Assembly: GCF_013185185.1 (NCBI RefSeq)
Contig: NZ_JAAZWE010000008.1
Span: 60,705 to 124,704 of the forward strand
DNA from: Saccharibacillus endophyticus
GTDB taxonomy: Bacteria > Bacillota > Bacilli > Paenibacillales > Paenibacillaceae
Reading direction: 5' to 3'
Length of the DNA stretch: 64,000 nucleotides
The translations under genes and the position numbers were made by a program. Shown here in pieces: positions 1 through 7,670 of the stretch. Position 1 is the first letter of the stretch, and every line of letters begins with the position of its first letter. Under the pieces are notes generated by a model, which saw nothing but the letters and a program-made list of their open reading frames with translations, did no database searches and was not told where the DNA came from.

Positions 1-80
1 CTGCCGACGAAACGGACGCGGCGGCAGACACCGCAAACGCGAACTCGGAAGAAGACTCTTCCGCGCACAAAGGCCATTAA
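1..80 (+). CDS. qoxA: Quinol oxidase subunit II, C-terminal end (partial)
   Basis: The reading frame entering at base 3 codes for a hydrophilic Ala/Asp/Glu-rich tail ending in AHKGH and stops at TAA 78-80. It lies 62 bp upstream of the subunit I gene, where the subunit II gene sits in qox operons. QoxA is the membrane-anchored cupredoxin-fold subunit of cytochrome aa3-600. Only the disordered tail is inside the window, so the assignment rests on position rather than on a conserved domain. Confidence 0.7.
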   Translation, partial: ADETDAAADTANANSEEDSSAHKGH

Positions 81-142
81 GTTCCGGTTCGAACCGGACT
101 TGAAAAAGCCCGAACAATCAATGCAATGAAAGGAGCTCCCTA

Positions 143-2116
143 ATGCTCGATAATATCAAAGAGTTCGCATCCGAGTTTTTTGTAACGGGCGATCCGCTGA
201 TCTACGGCGCGGACGTGTCCATCGTTCTGGCGACGCTCGGGATCGTGTTCGTACTGACGTACTTCAAAAAATGGGGTTGGCTCTGGAGAGACTGGCTTAC
301 GACCGTCGACCATAAAAAAATCGGGATCATGTATATCCTGGCCGCGATCGTAATGCTGTTCCGCGGCGGCGTCGATGCCGTCATGATGCGGACGCAGTTA
401 GCCTTCCCGGATCTGAACTTCCTGGAAGCCGATCACTATAACCAAATCTTCACGACGCACGGCGTCGTCATGATCTTCTTCATGGCCATGCCGCTCATGT
501 TCGGTCTGTTCAACATCGTCGTGCCGCTTCAGATCGGCGCGCGCGACGTCGCATTCCCTTTCCTGAACTCGCTGAGCTTCTGGCTGTTCTTCGCCGGCGC
601 GATGCTGTTCAACCTGTCGTTCGTCATCGGCGGTTCGCCTGACGCCGGATGGCTTGCTTACCCGCCGCTCTCCGGTACGCAGTTCAACCCGGGCGTCGGA
701 CAGAACTTCTACATCTGGGGTATCCAGATCTCCGGTATCGGTTCCCTCGCGTCCGGTATCAACTTTATCGTCACGATCCTCAAAATGCGCGCTCCGGGCA
801 TGACGATGATGAAAATGCCGATGTTCACTTGGTCGGTATTCGCCGCTTCGACGACGATCATCTTCGCTTTCCCGATCCTGACGATCACGATGCTGCTGTT
901 GTTCCTGGACCGCTTCTTCGGCGCCCACTTCTTCACGCTCGACGGCGGCGGCAACCCGATGATGTACATCAACCTCATCTGGATGTGGGGTCACCCGGAA
1001 GTATATATCGTCGTTCTGCCGGCCTTCGGCGTATTCTCCGAAACGGTTGCGACCTTCGCGAGAAAACGGCTGTTCGGTTACGCTTCGATGGTATTCGCCA
1101 TGGTTATCATCAGTATCATCTCGTTCTTCACTTGGGCTCACCACTTCTTCACGATGGGCTCCGGCGCGAACGTTAACGCCTTCTTCGCGGTCACCACGAT
1201 GATTATCGCGATTCCGACCGGGGTCAAGATCTTCAACTGGCTGTTCACGATGTATAAAGGCAGGATCACCTTCCCGACTCCTATGATGTGGACGATCGCG
1301 TTCATACCGGCATTCGTCGTCGGCGGGATGACGGGGGTCATGCTGTCGGTCGCACCGGCCGACTTCCAGTTCCACAACAGTTACTTCCTGATCGCCCACT
1401 TCCACCAAGTGTTGATCGGCGGCGTCGTATTCGGTTACTTCGCGGGCCTTTACTACTGGTGGCCGAAGATGTTCGGCTTCAAGCTCAACGAATACCTCGG
1501 CAAATGGGCATTCTGGCTCTGGAATATCGGTTTCTATGTCTGCTTCATGCCGCAATACCTCGTCGGTCTCGACGGCATGACGCGCCGGATCAGCGTATTC
1601 AGCGATCCGGATTGGCAAGGGCTGAACGTGGCTTCCACGATCGGCGCTTACATCATGGGCCTCGCGTTCTTGTTCCAAGTGGCGCAGATCGGTTACAGTA
1701 TCTTCCGTCATGAAAAAGACACGACGGGCGATATCTGGGACGCGCGCACGCTGGAGTTCTCGATTCCTTCGCCGGCGCCGGAATACAACTTCGCGGTTAT
1801 CCCGCAAGTTCACAGCCGCGACGAGTGGTGGGAAGAGAAAGAACGCCGCGCGAGAGGCGAGAAGCCTTGGCAGCTCGGACCGATCGAACCGATCCATATG
1901 CCGAAAAACTCGGCGATCGGACCGATCATGGGAGCTTTCTGGTTCATCGCAGGTTTCGGTCTCGTCTTCCACTGGTTGTGGATGGCTATTCCTGGCCTTC
2001 TCGGCGTATTCGTTTGCATGTTTGCTCGTTCGTTCAGCGCTCATAAAGCGGAATACTATATTCCGGTCGAGGAAATCGAACGAACTGAAGCTAAGTTAAG
2101 AGGAGGCGCGGTATAA
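143..2116 (+). CDS. qoxB: Cytochrome aa3-600 menaquinol oxidase subunit I
   Basis: 657-residue polytopic haem-copper oxidase subunit that reduces O2 to water at the haem a3-CuB centre and pumps protons across the membrane. Haem and copper ligands are all visible: H106 (TTHG), H284 in HPEVY with the cross-linking Tyr288, H333/H334 (AHHFF), H419 and H421. These numbers equal those of E. coli CyoB. R74, D78, H98 and Q101 match the quinol-site residues of CyoB, which favours a quinol oxidase (QoxB) over a cytochrome c oxidase (CtaD). The length is close to the usual 650. The motif after H419 reads HFHQ rather than the common HFHY. The start has AAAGGAG 9 bp upstream. The stop overlaps the qoxC start by one base, so the genes are translationally coupled. 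Confidence 0.96.
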   Translation: MLDNIKEFASEFFVTGDPLIYGADVSIVLATLGIVFVLTYFKKWGWLWRDWLTTVDHKKIGIMYILAAIVMLFRGGVDAVMMRTQLAFPDLNFLEADHYNQIFTTHGVVMIFFMAMPLMFGLFNIVVPLQIGARDVAFPFLNSLSFWLFFAGAMLFNLSFVIGGSPDAGWLAYPPLSGTQFNPGVGQNFYIWGIQISGIGSLASGINFIVTILKMRAPGMTMMKMPMFTWSVFAASTTIIFAFPILTITMLLLFLDRFFGAHFFTLDGGGNPMMYINLIWMWGHPEVYIVVLPAFGVFSETVATFARKRLFGYASMVFAMVIISIISFFTWAHHFFTMGSGANVNAFFAVTTMIIAIPTGVKIFNWLFTMYKGRITFPTPMMWTIAFIPAFVVGGMTGVMLSVAPADFQFHNSYFLIAHFHQVLIGGVVFGYFAGLYYWWPKMFGFKLNEYLGKWAFWLWNIGFYVCFMPQYLVGLDGMTRRISVFSDPDWQGLNVASTIGAYIMGLAFLFQVAQIGYSIFRHEKDTTGDIWDARTLEFSIPSPAPEYNFAVIPQVHSRDEWWEEKERRARGEKPWQLGPIEPIHMPKNSAIGPIMGAFWFIAGFGLVFHWLWMAIPGLLGVFVCMFARSFSAHKAEYYIPVEEIERTEAKLRGGAV

Positions 2117-2733
2117 TGGCACAGTCTCCGGCACACGGCTCGGACCATCATGATCATCACGCTGCGGGTCATCACGATCCGCAGGATCTGAAACTGCTCG
2201 GTTTCTGGATTTTCCTTGTAACCGACGTTATCATGTTCGCGACACTGTTTGCGACATTCATCGTTCTTCGCGGCAATACGGACGGTAGCGTTACCGGCGC
2301 CGAACTGTTGGAAATGAACGGGATCATCATTTCGACGTTCCTGCTTTTGACCAGCAGCTTCACGAGCGGCGTGGCCGTCCTGGCCATGCACCAACACAAA
2401 ATCAAACAGATGATTATCTGGTTGGTGATCACCGGACTGCTCGGTGCAGGCTTCCTGTACCTGGAAGTCAACGAGTTCCTGCACTTGATCCACGAAGGCG
2501 CGACGCTGCAAACGAGCGCGTACTGGTCGGCGTTCTTCACGCTGGTCGGCACGCACGGCGTGCACGTTACCGTCGGTCTGTTCTGGATGATCGCGATTAT
2601 TATCCAGATCGTTCGCCGCGGTCTTACGGACGATACCAAAGGCAAAGTTACGGTATTCAGCTTGTACTGGCACTTCTTGGACGCGGTCTGGATCTTCCTG
2701 CTCTCGATCGTGTACCTGATGGAGGTGATGTAA
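2116..2733 (+). CDS. qoxC: Cytochrome aa3-600 menaquinol oxidase subunit III
   Basis: 205-residue membrane protein of the COX3 family with five predicted transmembrane segments after a His-rich cytoplasmic N-terminus (several HH pairs within residues 8-22). The length matches QoxC (about 204). The core motifs FWIFLVTDVIMFATLF near residue 33 and GTHGVHVTVGLFWM near residue 145 are typical of the family. Subunit III stabilises the proton-pumping subunit I. The ATG overlaps the last base of qoxB and is preceded by AAGAGGAGG within the qoxB end. The stop is one base before the qoxD start, so this is a tight operon. Confidence 0.95.
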   Translation: MAQSPAHGSDHHDHHAAGHHDPQDLKLLGFWIFLVTDVIMFATLFATFIVLRGNTDGSVTGAELLEMNGIIISTFLLLTSSFTSGVAVLAMHQHKIKQMIIWLVITGLLGAGFLYLEVNEFLHLIHEGATLQTSAYWSAFFTLVGTHGVHVTVGLFWMIAIIIQIVRRGLTDDTKGKVTVFSLYWHFLDAVWIFLLSIVYLMEVM

Positions 2734-2734
2734 G

Positions 2735-3079
2735 ATGGCGGATCACAATAACGCGCATAACAGCCACGGTGGGGAACGTCACGAGCACGGCTCGCTTAAG
2801 TCCTACATCATCGGTTATATTATTTCGATCGTATTGACGATCATCCCGCTGGTCGTTGTATTGAACGACATGATGGGACGTACGGCAACGATCGCGGTCA
2901 TCATGGTTACCGCGACGCTGCAATTCCTGGTTCAGCTGATCTTCTTCATGCACGTGCGTGACGGAGAACAGCCTCGTTGGAACCTGATCACGCTGATCTT
3001 CGGAGTTCTGATCCTGTTGACCGTCGTTATCGGTTCGATCTGGATCATGGGCAACAACCAGATCGGTATGAAAATGTAG
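2735..3079 (+). CDS. qoxD: Cytochrome aa3-600 menaquinol oxidase subunit IV
   Basis: 114-residue protein of the prokaryotic cytochrome C oxidase subunit IV family. It has a His-rich hydrophilic N-terminus (residues 1-20) and three transmembrane segments. The motif FLVQLIFFMHVRDGE near residue 68 is characteristic of QoxD/CyoD. This small subunit helps assemble the CuB site. It is the last gene of the operon: its stop is followed within 10 bp by a strong terminator. Confidence 0.93.
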   Translation: MADHNNAHNSHGGERHEHGSLKSYIIGYIISIVLTIIPLVVVLNDMMGRTATIAVIMVTATLQFLVQLIFFMHVRDGEQPRWNLITLIFGVLILLTVVIGSIWIMGNNQIGMKM

Positions 3080-3087
3080 TTGGGAAA

Positions 3088-3114
3088 GGGCTCGCTTCGG
3101 CGGGCTCTTTTTTT
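3088..3114 (+). terminator. Rho-independent terminator of the qox operon
   Basis: GGGCTCGC, a TTCG tetraloop and GCGGGCTC form an 8-bp stem with two G-U pairs, followed by seven Ts. It starts 9 bp after the qoxD stop. Confidence 0.9.
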
Positions 3115-3296
3115 GTTGGGGTGGTTTTGATTCGGGGCTGGAGCGGGGAGACGCTGCGGGAGAAATTCGGTTCGAACGCTGTCTCACCCGGAAAGCGGCG
3201 GGAAGAGAATTCAAGGAGCAGCTTTCCGGGTTCAAAGGCGTTCGGACCTGAATTTCTCCCTCCGCTCCGCTTCAGCCGGAATTTAACCACCCCAAC
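3115..3296. repeat. Palindromic intergenic element, family A copy 1
   Basis: 182-bp non-coding imperfect palindrome. The outer arms GTTGGGGTGGTT (3115-3126) and AACCACCCCAAC (3285-3296) are a perfect 12-bp inverted repeat. Inner arms include GGGAGAAATTC (3159-3169) and GAATTTCTCCC (3250-3260), and a central CCCGGAAAGC / GCTTTCCGGG pair. The central half is closely similar to the element at 53009-53236 read on the other strand and, in shortened form, to 14474-14600. No open frame or Shine-Dalgarno site of interest is inside. It lies between the qox terminator and the convergent GH43 terminator. Confidence 0.8.
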
Positions 3297-3350
3297 GCAA
3301 GAGTCCGGCGAAGCGGGCTGGGAGAAATAGAAGAAAAAGAAAAAGAAAAA

Positions 3351-3394
3351 GAGGCTGTCCTAAGCTGAATTAGCTTACGGACAGCTCTTTTTTG
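3351..3394 (-). terminator. Terminator of the GH43 gene (bidirectional)
   Basis: GCTGTCCTAAGC (3354-3365) pairs with GCTTACGGACAGC (3373-3385). Read on the minus strand it is followed by a T-rich tract (complement of the A-rich 3328-3351), and on the plus strand by CTCTTTTTT. Confidence 0.85.
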
Positions 3395-3418
3395 GTAAAG
3401 GGAATAAAGGCTACACTT

Positions 3419-4918
3419 TTAAAGATACTCGCATTTAAAATTCGTGAATTCGGCTTCCGCGTTTTCGCCGACGGCGTAAAGGCCGATAACGACGCCGGTG
3501 AAGCCGCCTGCGACTTCGGAAGAAAGGTAGCGGGTTTGGGCGGTGCCGAGTGCGATTTCTTCGTTGTCTTGGACAAGGAAGAAATGATACCGTTCGTGTC
3601 CGGAACGGATCAGAAGTTTGGCTGGGTTTTCGGGATTGATCGGGATTGCTTTTTCGATTGATTTCACGTCGCCGATGTTCAAGCGTTCGACGACTTTGAT
3701 TGAGCCGTCTTGATCGTTGCGGACGGCGAGGTCATAACGATGGTTTTCGTCCATGTATAACGTGATTCCGGCTTCGCCCTGTTCGCCGGAAAGTTGAACT
3801 TCGCAGGAGAGAATTGCATCGAAGTCTTTTTGTCGGATACCGATGAATGTAGGGGAAGCCGGAGCATCCAGAGTGATATCGGTACCTCGTAGTACGGCGC
3901 GATCGGTTTCCAGCTTATAATTCTCTGTCGACGGATGACGCAGGTAGCACCAATCCAGGTTCCAGTCGGTATTTTCAAAGGTTACGACCTTTTGTTCTTG
4001 CTGCACGACATGATCCGGGATGCGGCCCGTGGTGAAGCTGGTCAGCGTGATGCCGTCATGTCCTGCGGTAAACCAGCCGTCTTCGTCGAACGTGACCGGG
4101 GTCAGGAATACTTCGCGGCCCAGATGGTGATAGGTCAGCCAACGTCCGATTTGACGGAAGCCCAGATGCAGCATCCACCAGTTGCCGCCGCCGTCTTGAA
4201 TCAGATCGCCGTGGCCTACGCCTTGAAGCTCGTAGCCGCCTAGATTCCGGTTGGTGAGCACGGGGTTGGCCGCATACGATTCGAACGGACCCGAAAGCGA
4301 TTCGCTCCGCGCGTAAATGACCATATGGCCGTATTCGGTTCCGCCTTCGGCGGCCATGAGATAGTAGCGCCCGTCGATTTTGTACATATGCGGACTTTCC
4401 AGATATCGGCCGCCCGTGCCTTTCCAGATCGAACGGCTCGGCGAAAGCTTCGCTCCGGTCTCGATGTTCAGTTCGCACTGCACCACGCCGCCTACGCCTT
4501 GATCGTCCGTGCCGTTGCTCATGAAGAAAGCCCGTCCGTTTTCGAAATACAAATCCGGATCGATGCCGCCTTGATCCACGAAGACGGGTTCCGACCATTC
4601 GCCGTAAATATCGTCCGTCCATACATAGAAGTTTTGGCGTGTCGTATCGTTGGTCGTGGTCATATAAAAACGGCCCTCGTAATGGCGGATCGTCGGAGCG
4701 AATACGCCGCCGGAGCTGTTGACGCGACTCAGCTGTACCTGGCTCTCGCGAGTCAGGCAGTGACCGATTTGCGTCCAATTAATCAGATCCTTGCTCTCGA
4801 ACAGCGGGACGCCGGGGAAGAATTGAAAAGAGCTGCATACCAGATAATACGTGTCGCCTACTTTGCAAACACTGGGATCGGGATAGAAGCCTTTGATAAC
4901 GGGATTGTTGTATTTCAT
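3419..4918 (-). CDS. Glycoside hydrolase family 43 (beta-xylosidase / alpha-L-arabinofuranosidase)
   Basis: 499-residue enzyme, start chosen at ATG 4918 because AAGAGGTG lies just upstream on the minus strand. A longer in-frame extension to 5074 has no ribosome binding site and no family similarity. The five-bladed propeller domain (residues 1 to about 300) has the GH43 catalytic set: Asp14 in FYPDPS (base), Asp120 in GGIDPD (pKa modulator) and Glu174 in YLESPH (acid). Residues from about 310 to the end look like the beta-sandwich accessory domain found in GH43 xylosidases. No signal peptide is seen, so it probably acts on imported xylo-/arabino-oligosaccharides. It is divergent from an ArsR-type regulator and a CE2 esterase. 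The substrate cannot be fixed from sequence. Confidence 0.88.
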   Translation of the reverse strand: MKYNNPVIKGFYPDPSVCKVGDTYYLVCSSFQFFPGVPLFESKDLINWTQIGHCLTRESQVQLSRVNSSGGVFAPTIRHYEGRFYMTTTNDTTRQNFYVWTDDIYGEWSEPVFVDQGGIDPDLYFENGRAFFMSNGTDDQGVGGVVQCELNIETGAKLSPSRSIWKGTGGRYLESPHMYKIDGRYYLMAAEGGTEYGHMVIYARSESLSGPFESYAANPVLTNRNLGGYELQGVGHGDLIQDGGGNWWMLHLGFRQIGRWLTYHHLGREVFLTPVTFDEDGWFTAGHDGITLTSFTTGRIPDHVVQQEQKVVTFENTDWNLDWCYLRHPSTENYKLETDRAVLRGTDITLDAPASPTFIGIRQKDFDAILSCEVQLSGEQGEAGITLYMDENHRYDLAVRNDQDGSIKVVERLNIGDVKSIEKAIPINPENPAKLLIRSGHERYHFFLVQDNEEIALGTAQTRYLSSEVAGGFTGVVIGLYAVGENAEAEFTNFKCEYL

Positions 4919-5091
4919 GCCGCACCTCTTCTTGAATTCACATCGTTGCGAATTGCGTATTTTATTGAATCTAAGCAAATTAAACCGTATTCCGATACCG
5001 CTTACAATATGATAGAGTAAGGCGCAGAGATAAAATCTATTCAATGAACATAAATATGATTTCAACATGAGCAAAAGTAGGTGGGGAGTAA

Positions 5092-6030
5092 ATGATCAAA
5101 GCGAACGGCGAAGAAAGGTTTATCCCGCTATACGAAGCCTTGGCGAGCGAAGTAAGATGGAAGATGCTGAGATTGCTGGCCGATGCCGAGATGAACGTCA
5201 AAGATCTGGCGGCGCAGCTCCATTTGAGCCCTTCCATCGTCACGATGCATATTCGAAAACTGGAGGAAGCCGGGTTAATCGGAAGCCGCAGAGTACGGTT
5301 GAACGGCGGCACGCACAAAATCTGTTTTATCAAGGAAAGCAGGGTCGAAATCTTTTTGCCGCAGGCGAGCGAGGAAGCGCGGATTCGGGAACAGTCGATC
5401 GCCATCGGCCATTATACGGCTTTCGACGTCTATCCGACTTGCGGCCTCGGCACCTTGGAAAAAGAAATCGGCGTTTGGGACGACCCGCGTTATTTTCTTG
5501 ATCCGGAACGAGTGCAGGCAGCTATTTTGTGGATGGGACGAGGCTTTGTCGAGTACAAAACGCCGAATTACCTGCTTCCCGAACAGACCGCGGAAGCGAT
5601 CGAACTTTCGATGGAATTGGCTTCGGAAGCACCGGGGCTTCGCGATGATTGGCCTTCCGATATCGGTTTCGTTTTTAACGGTATTTACTTGGGCAGCTGG
5701 ACCAGTCCGGCAGACTTCGGTCGCGCCGCAAGAGGGAAATACACGCCGTCTTGGTGGCACCGCAACGTGAACCAGTACGGGCTGCTCAAAACGATTCGAA
5801 TCGACGCTTCAGGGACTTCCGTTGACGGAGAGCGCATGTCGGACGTGACGATCGAAGACTTACGCTTGGAAGAACCGTTCTGGACGCTGCGTTTTCAAGT
5901 AGATGAACAGGCCGAGCATGTAGGGGGCTTAACGCTTTACGGAGCAGGGTTCGGCAACCATGATCAAGATATCGTGATTCGCGTGCATATCGGCGATCGC
6001 CAAAACAAAGGGGAAGAGGATGGACAATGA
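5092..6030 (+). CDS. ArsR-type HTH transcriptional regulator with large C-terminal domain
   Basis: 312-residue protein. Residues about 10-80 form a winged helix-turn-helix of the ArsR type (LASEVRWKMLRLLAD, then LAAQLHLSPSIVTMHIRKLE as recognition region, and a wing). No metal-binding cysteine motif is visible in the helices. The remaining 230 residues carry no motif I recognise; they may be a beta-rich ligand-sensing domain. The ATG has GTGGGGAG upstream. The stop overlaps the CE2 gene start by 4 bp (ATGA), so the two are co-translated. The divergent GH43 gene shares the 173-bp upstream region. It is probably the local regulator of the xylan side-chain genes; the inducer is unknown. Confidence 0.8.
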   Translation: MIKANGEERFIPLYEALASEVRWKMLRLLADAEMNVKDLAAQLHLSPSIVTMHIRKLEEAGLIGSRRVRLNGGTHKICFIKESRVEIFLPQASEEARIREQSIAIGHYTAFDVYPTCGLGTLEKEIGVWDDPRYFLDPERVQAAILWMGRGFVEYKTPNYLLPEQTAEAIELSMELASEAPGLRDDWPSDIGFVFNGIYLGSWTSPADFGRAARGKYTPSWWHRNVNQYGLLKTIRIDASGTSVDGERMSDVTIEDLRLEEPFWTLRFQVDEQAEHVGGLTLYGAGFGNHDQDIVIRVHIGDRQNKGEEDGQ

Positions 6031-7124
6031 ACGAATTCAGAGCGACAGGCCATGAAGTAAAAAAGCTGGGCAGAACGCATGCACATAACGAAACGTTGTG
6101 GCTGGCGTTGTCGGGCAGCGGAATCGAGTTTTCGTTTACCGGGAAAAAGGCAGAGGTTACGTTTCGGGGCGATAGTACGGCGCAAGGAACGAATAATTGG
6201 GCGCGCGTCGGAATCTGGGTGAACGGAACGCGCGTGGCGGATGCGCAAATCGATCAGGCGAGAAAAACGTATACGGCGTTCGAAAGCGAAACCGACGAGA
6301 CGGTAGTCGTGCGCATCGTCAAGCTCTCGGAAGCCGCGATGTCGACAGTCGGGGTCGAGCGGATTGCCGTGGACGCCGAAACGGGCATTCAGCCTACTCC
6401 GGCAAAGAAACATAAGATCGAGATTATCGGCGATTCGATCACTTGCGGATATGGCATCGACGACGAGCATGCCGAGCATTCCTTTTCCACCGCGACGGAA
6501 GACGTGACGAAAGCTTATTCGTATCAAACGGTTCAAGCGCTAGACGCCGACTACAGCATCGTGTCGTACAGCGGCTACGGAATCATTTCGGGTTACACGG
6601 ATAACGATACCAAGCTGCTCACCCATCTGATCCCGGACTATTATGAAAAATGGGCCAAATCCGAAGGCAGACCGGACGGGACGCTTGATCCTTTATCGGT
6701 CGATTGGGATTTTACGCAATTCGTTCCGGATTTGATCGTCGTCAATCTGGGCACCAACGACGACTCGTATACGCAGGATAATCCCGGTAGACAGACGGAG
6801 TTCGCCGCGCAATATACCGAGTTTTTGAAAACGGTTCGACGCCGAAATCCGCATGCCGTTATCCTGTGCGCGTTGGGTATTATGGGGGATCGGTTATATC
6901 CGTTCGTGGAGCAGGCTGTAAGTCGATATATCGAAGCAACGGGCGACTTCAAAGCGACGACTCTGAAATTCGATGTTCAGCGGGCAGAAGACGGCTACGC
7001 CGCCGACTATCACCCGTCTCGAAAAACGCATCGTCAGGCCGCTGAACAGCTGGTCCGACATATTCAGAAGCTGCTGCCCGAATTCAGCGAGAAACCCGCG
7101 ACCTCTTACCTTGTCAACTCTTAA
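6027..7124 (+). CDS. SGNH/GDSL esterase, CE2-type acetylxylan esterase
   Basis: 365-residue protein with the two-domain plan of carbohydrate esterase family 2: an N-terminal beta-sandwich (about residues 1-125) and an SGNH hydrolase domain with IIGDSITCGYG (nucleophile Ser137), VVNLGTNDDS (block III Asn) and DYHPS (Asp327, His329). It would remove acetyl groups from xylan or its oligosaccharides. There is no signal peptide, so the enzyme looks cytoplasmic, unlike secreted CE2 enzymes. It is coupled to the upstream regulator by a 4-bp overlap. The last residues (YLVNS) and the stop codon lie inside the left arm of a palindromic element, so the C-terminus may have been reshaped by its insertion. 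Confidence 0.83.
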   Translation: MNEFRATGHEVKKLGRTHAHNETLWLALSGSGIEFSFTGKKAEVTFRGDSTAQGTNNWARVGIWVNGTRVADAQIDQARKTYTAFESETDETVVVRIVKLSEAAMSTVGVERIAVDAETGIQPTPAKKHKIEIIGDSITCGYGIDDEHAEHSFSTATEDVTKAYSYQTVQALDADYSIVSYSGYGIISGYTDNDTKLLTHLIPDYYEKWAKSEGRPDGTLDPLSVDWDFTQFVPDLIVVNLGTNDDSYTQDNPGRQTEFAAQYTEFLKTVRRRNPHAVILCALGIMGDRLYPFVEQAVSRYIEATGDFKATTLKFDVQRAEDGYAADYHPSRKTHRQAAEQLVRHIQKLLPEFSEKPATSYLVNS

Positions 7125-7245
7125 TCAGAGGTTATGTTCGACTGAAATGTACACGCTTTAGGTGCGTTTCCGTTGGAGACTTCGTACACGGGTTAGGTAC
7201 GAAATCTCAGTCGAACATAACCTTACTTTTAGCGTTGACAAGGTA
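7107..7245. repeat. 139-bp palindromic element overlapping the end of the CE2 gene
   Basis: Terminal arms TACCTTGTCAAC (7107-7118) and GTTGACAAGGTA (7234-7245) are perfect inverted repeats. A second perfect pair of 16 bp is GGTTATGTTCGACTGA (7130-7145) and its complement (7207-7222). The centre holds TGTACACG and CGTACACGG. No second copy was noticed in the window. It sits between the CE2 and gtrA-like genes, which converge here. Confidence 0.8.
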
Positions 7246-7276
7246 CTCTGTTCCGTCCGTGAATTGAAGATACGCA

Positions 7277-7666
7277 TTAACGATTCGGCGTTTCGGGGCG
7301 GAACACCCAGACTTTGCTCAGCATATAATTCAGCGCCATGCCGGGCACGGTCACAAGCGCTTTGGCAGCCCATACGGGCATAAACAGATCAAGAAGCGTC
7401 AGCAGAGCGGTAGTCAATAAAGCAACGGTCAGATTGACGATCAGAAAACGCGTCAGTTCGCCTTTTTGCCTCGGTTGATCGGTCTTGAAGGTCCATCGCC
7501 GATTCCAATAGTAGCTGTTGGCCGTACCGGCGGCGTAACCCGCGATTTGGGCGATCGGACCGATCAAGCCTTCAAGCAGGAAAAAGACGATAAAATCGAC
7601 CAGCGTATTAGAGACGCCGACAATGGCGAAGCGCAGCGGCTTGGCAGACACTTTTTTTTGCGGCAC
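7277..7666 (-). CDS. GtrA family membrane protein
   Basis: 129-residue protein with four transmembrane segments and the GtrA/DPMS signature (FAIVGVSNTLVDFIVFFLL near residue 13, NSYYWNRRWTF near residue 50). GtrA-type proteins are thought to help move polyprenyl-phosphate-linked sugars across the membrane. The start is GTG 7666; GAGG within GAGGATTAA lies upstream and overlaps the stop of the preceding glycosyltransferase gene, with a gap of 4 bp. The two genes therefore form an operon, and GtrA may supply lipid-linked sugar donor to its partner. Confidence 0.88.
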   Translation of the reverse strand: MPQKKVSAKPLRFAIVGVSNTLVDFIVFFLLEGLIGPIAQIAGYAAGTANSYYWNRRWTFKTDQPRQKGELTRFLIVNLTVALLTTALLTLLDLFMPVWAAKALVTVPGMALNYMLSKVWVFRPETPNR

Positions 7667-7670
7667 GAGT

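Noticed and set aside
398..2044. Long minus-strand frame of 548 codons inside qoxB
   Set aside because: It is the antisense of a strongly codon-biased gene; composition is charged nonsense and there is no ribosome site.
5037..5405. 122-codon minus-strand frame over the ArsR-type regulator start
   Set aside because: Overlaps a clear HTH coding region; no ribosome site.
7107..7245. CRISPR-like or phage attachment site
   Set aside because: There is a single palindrome, no regular spacer-repeat pattern, no integrase and no tRNA.
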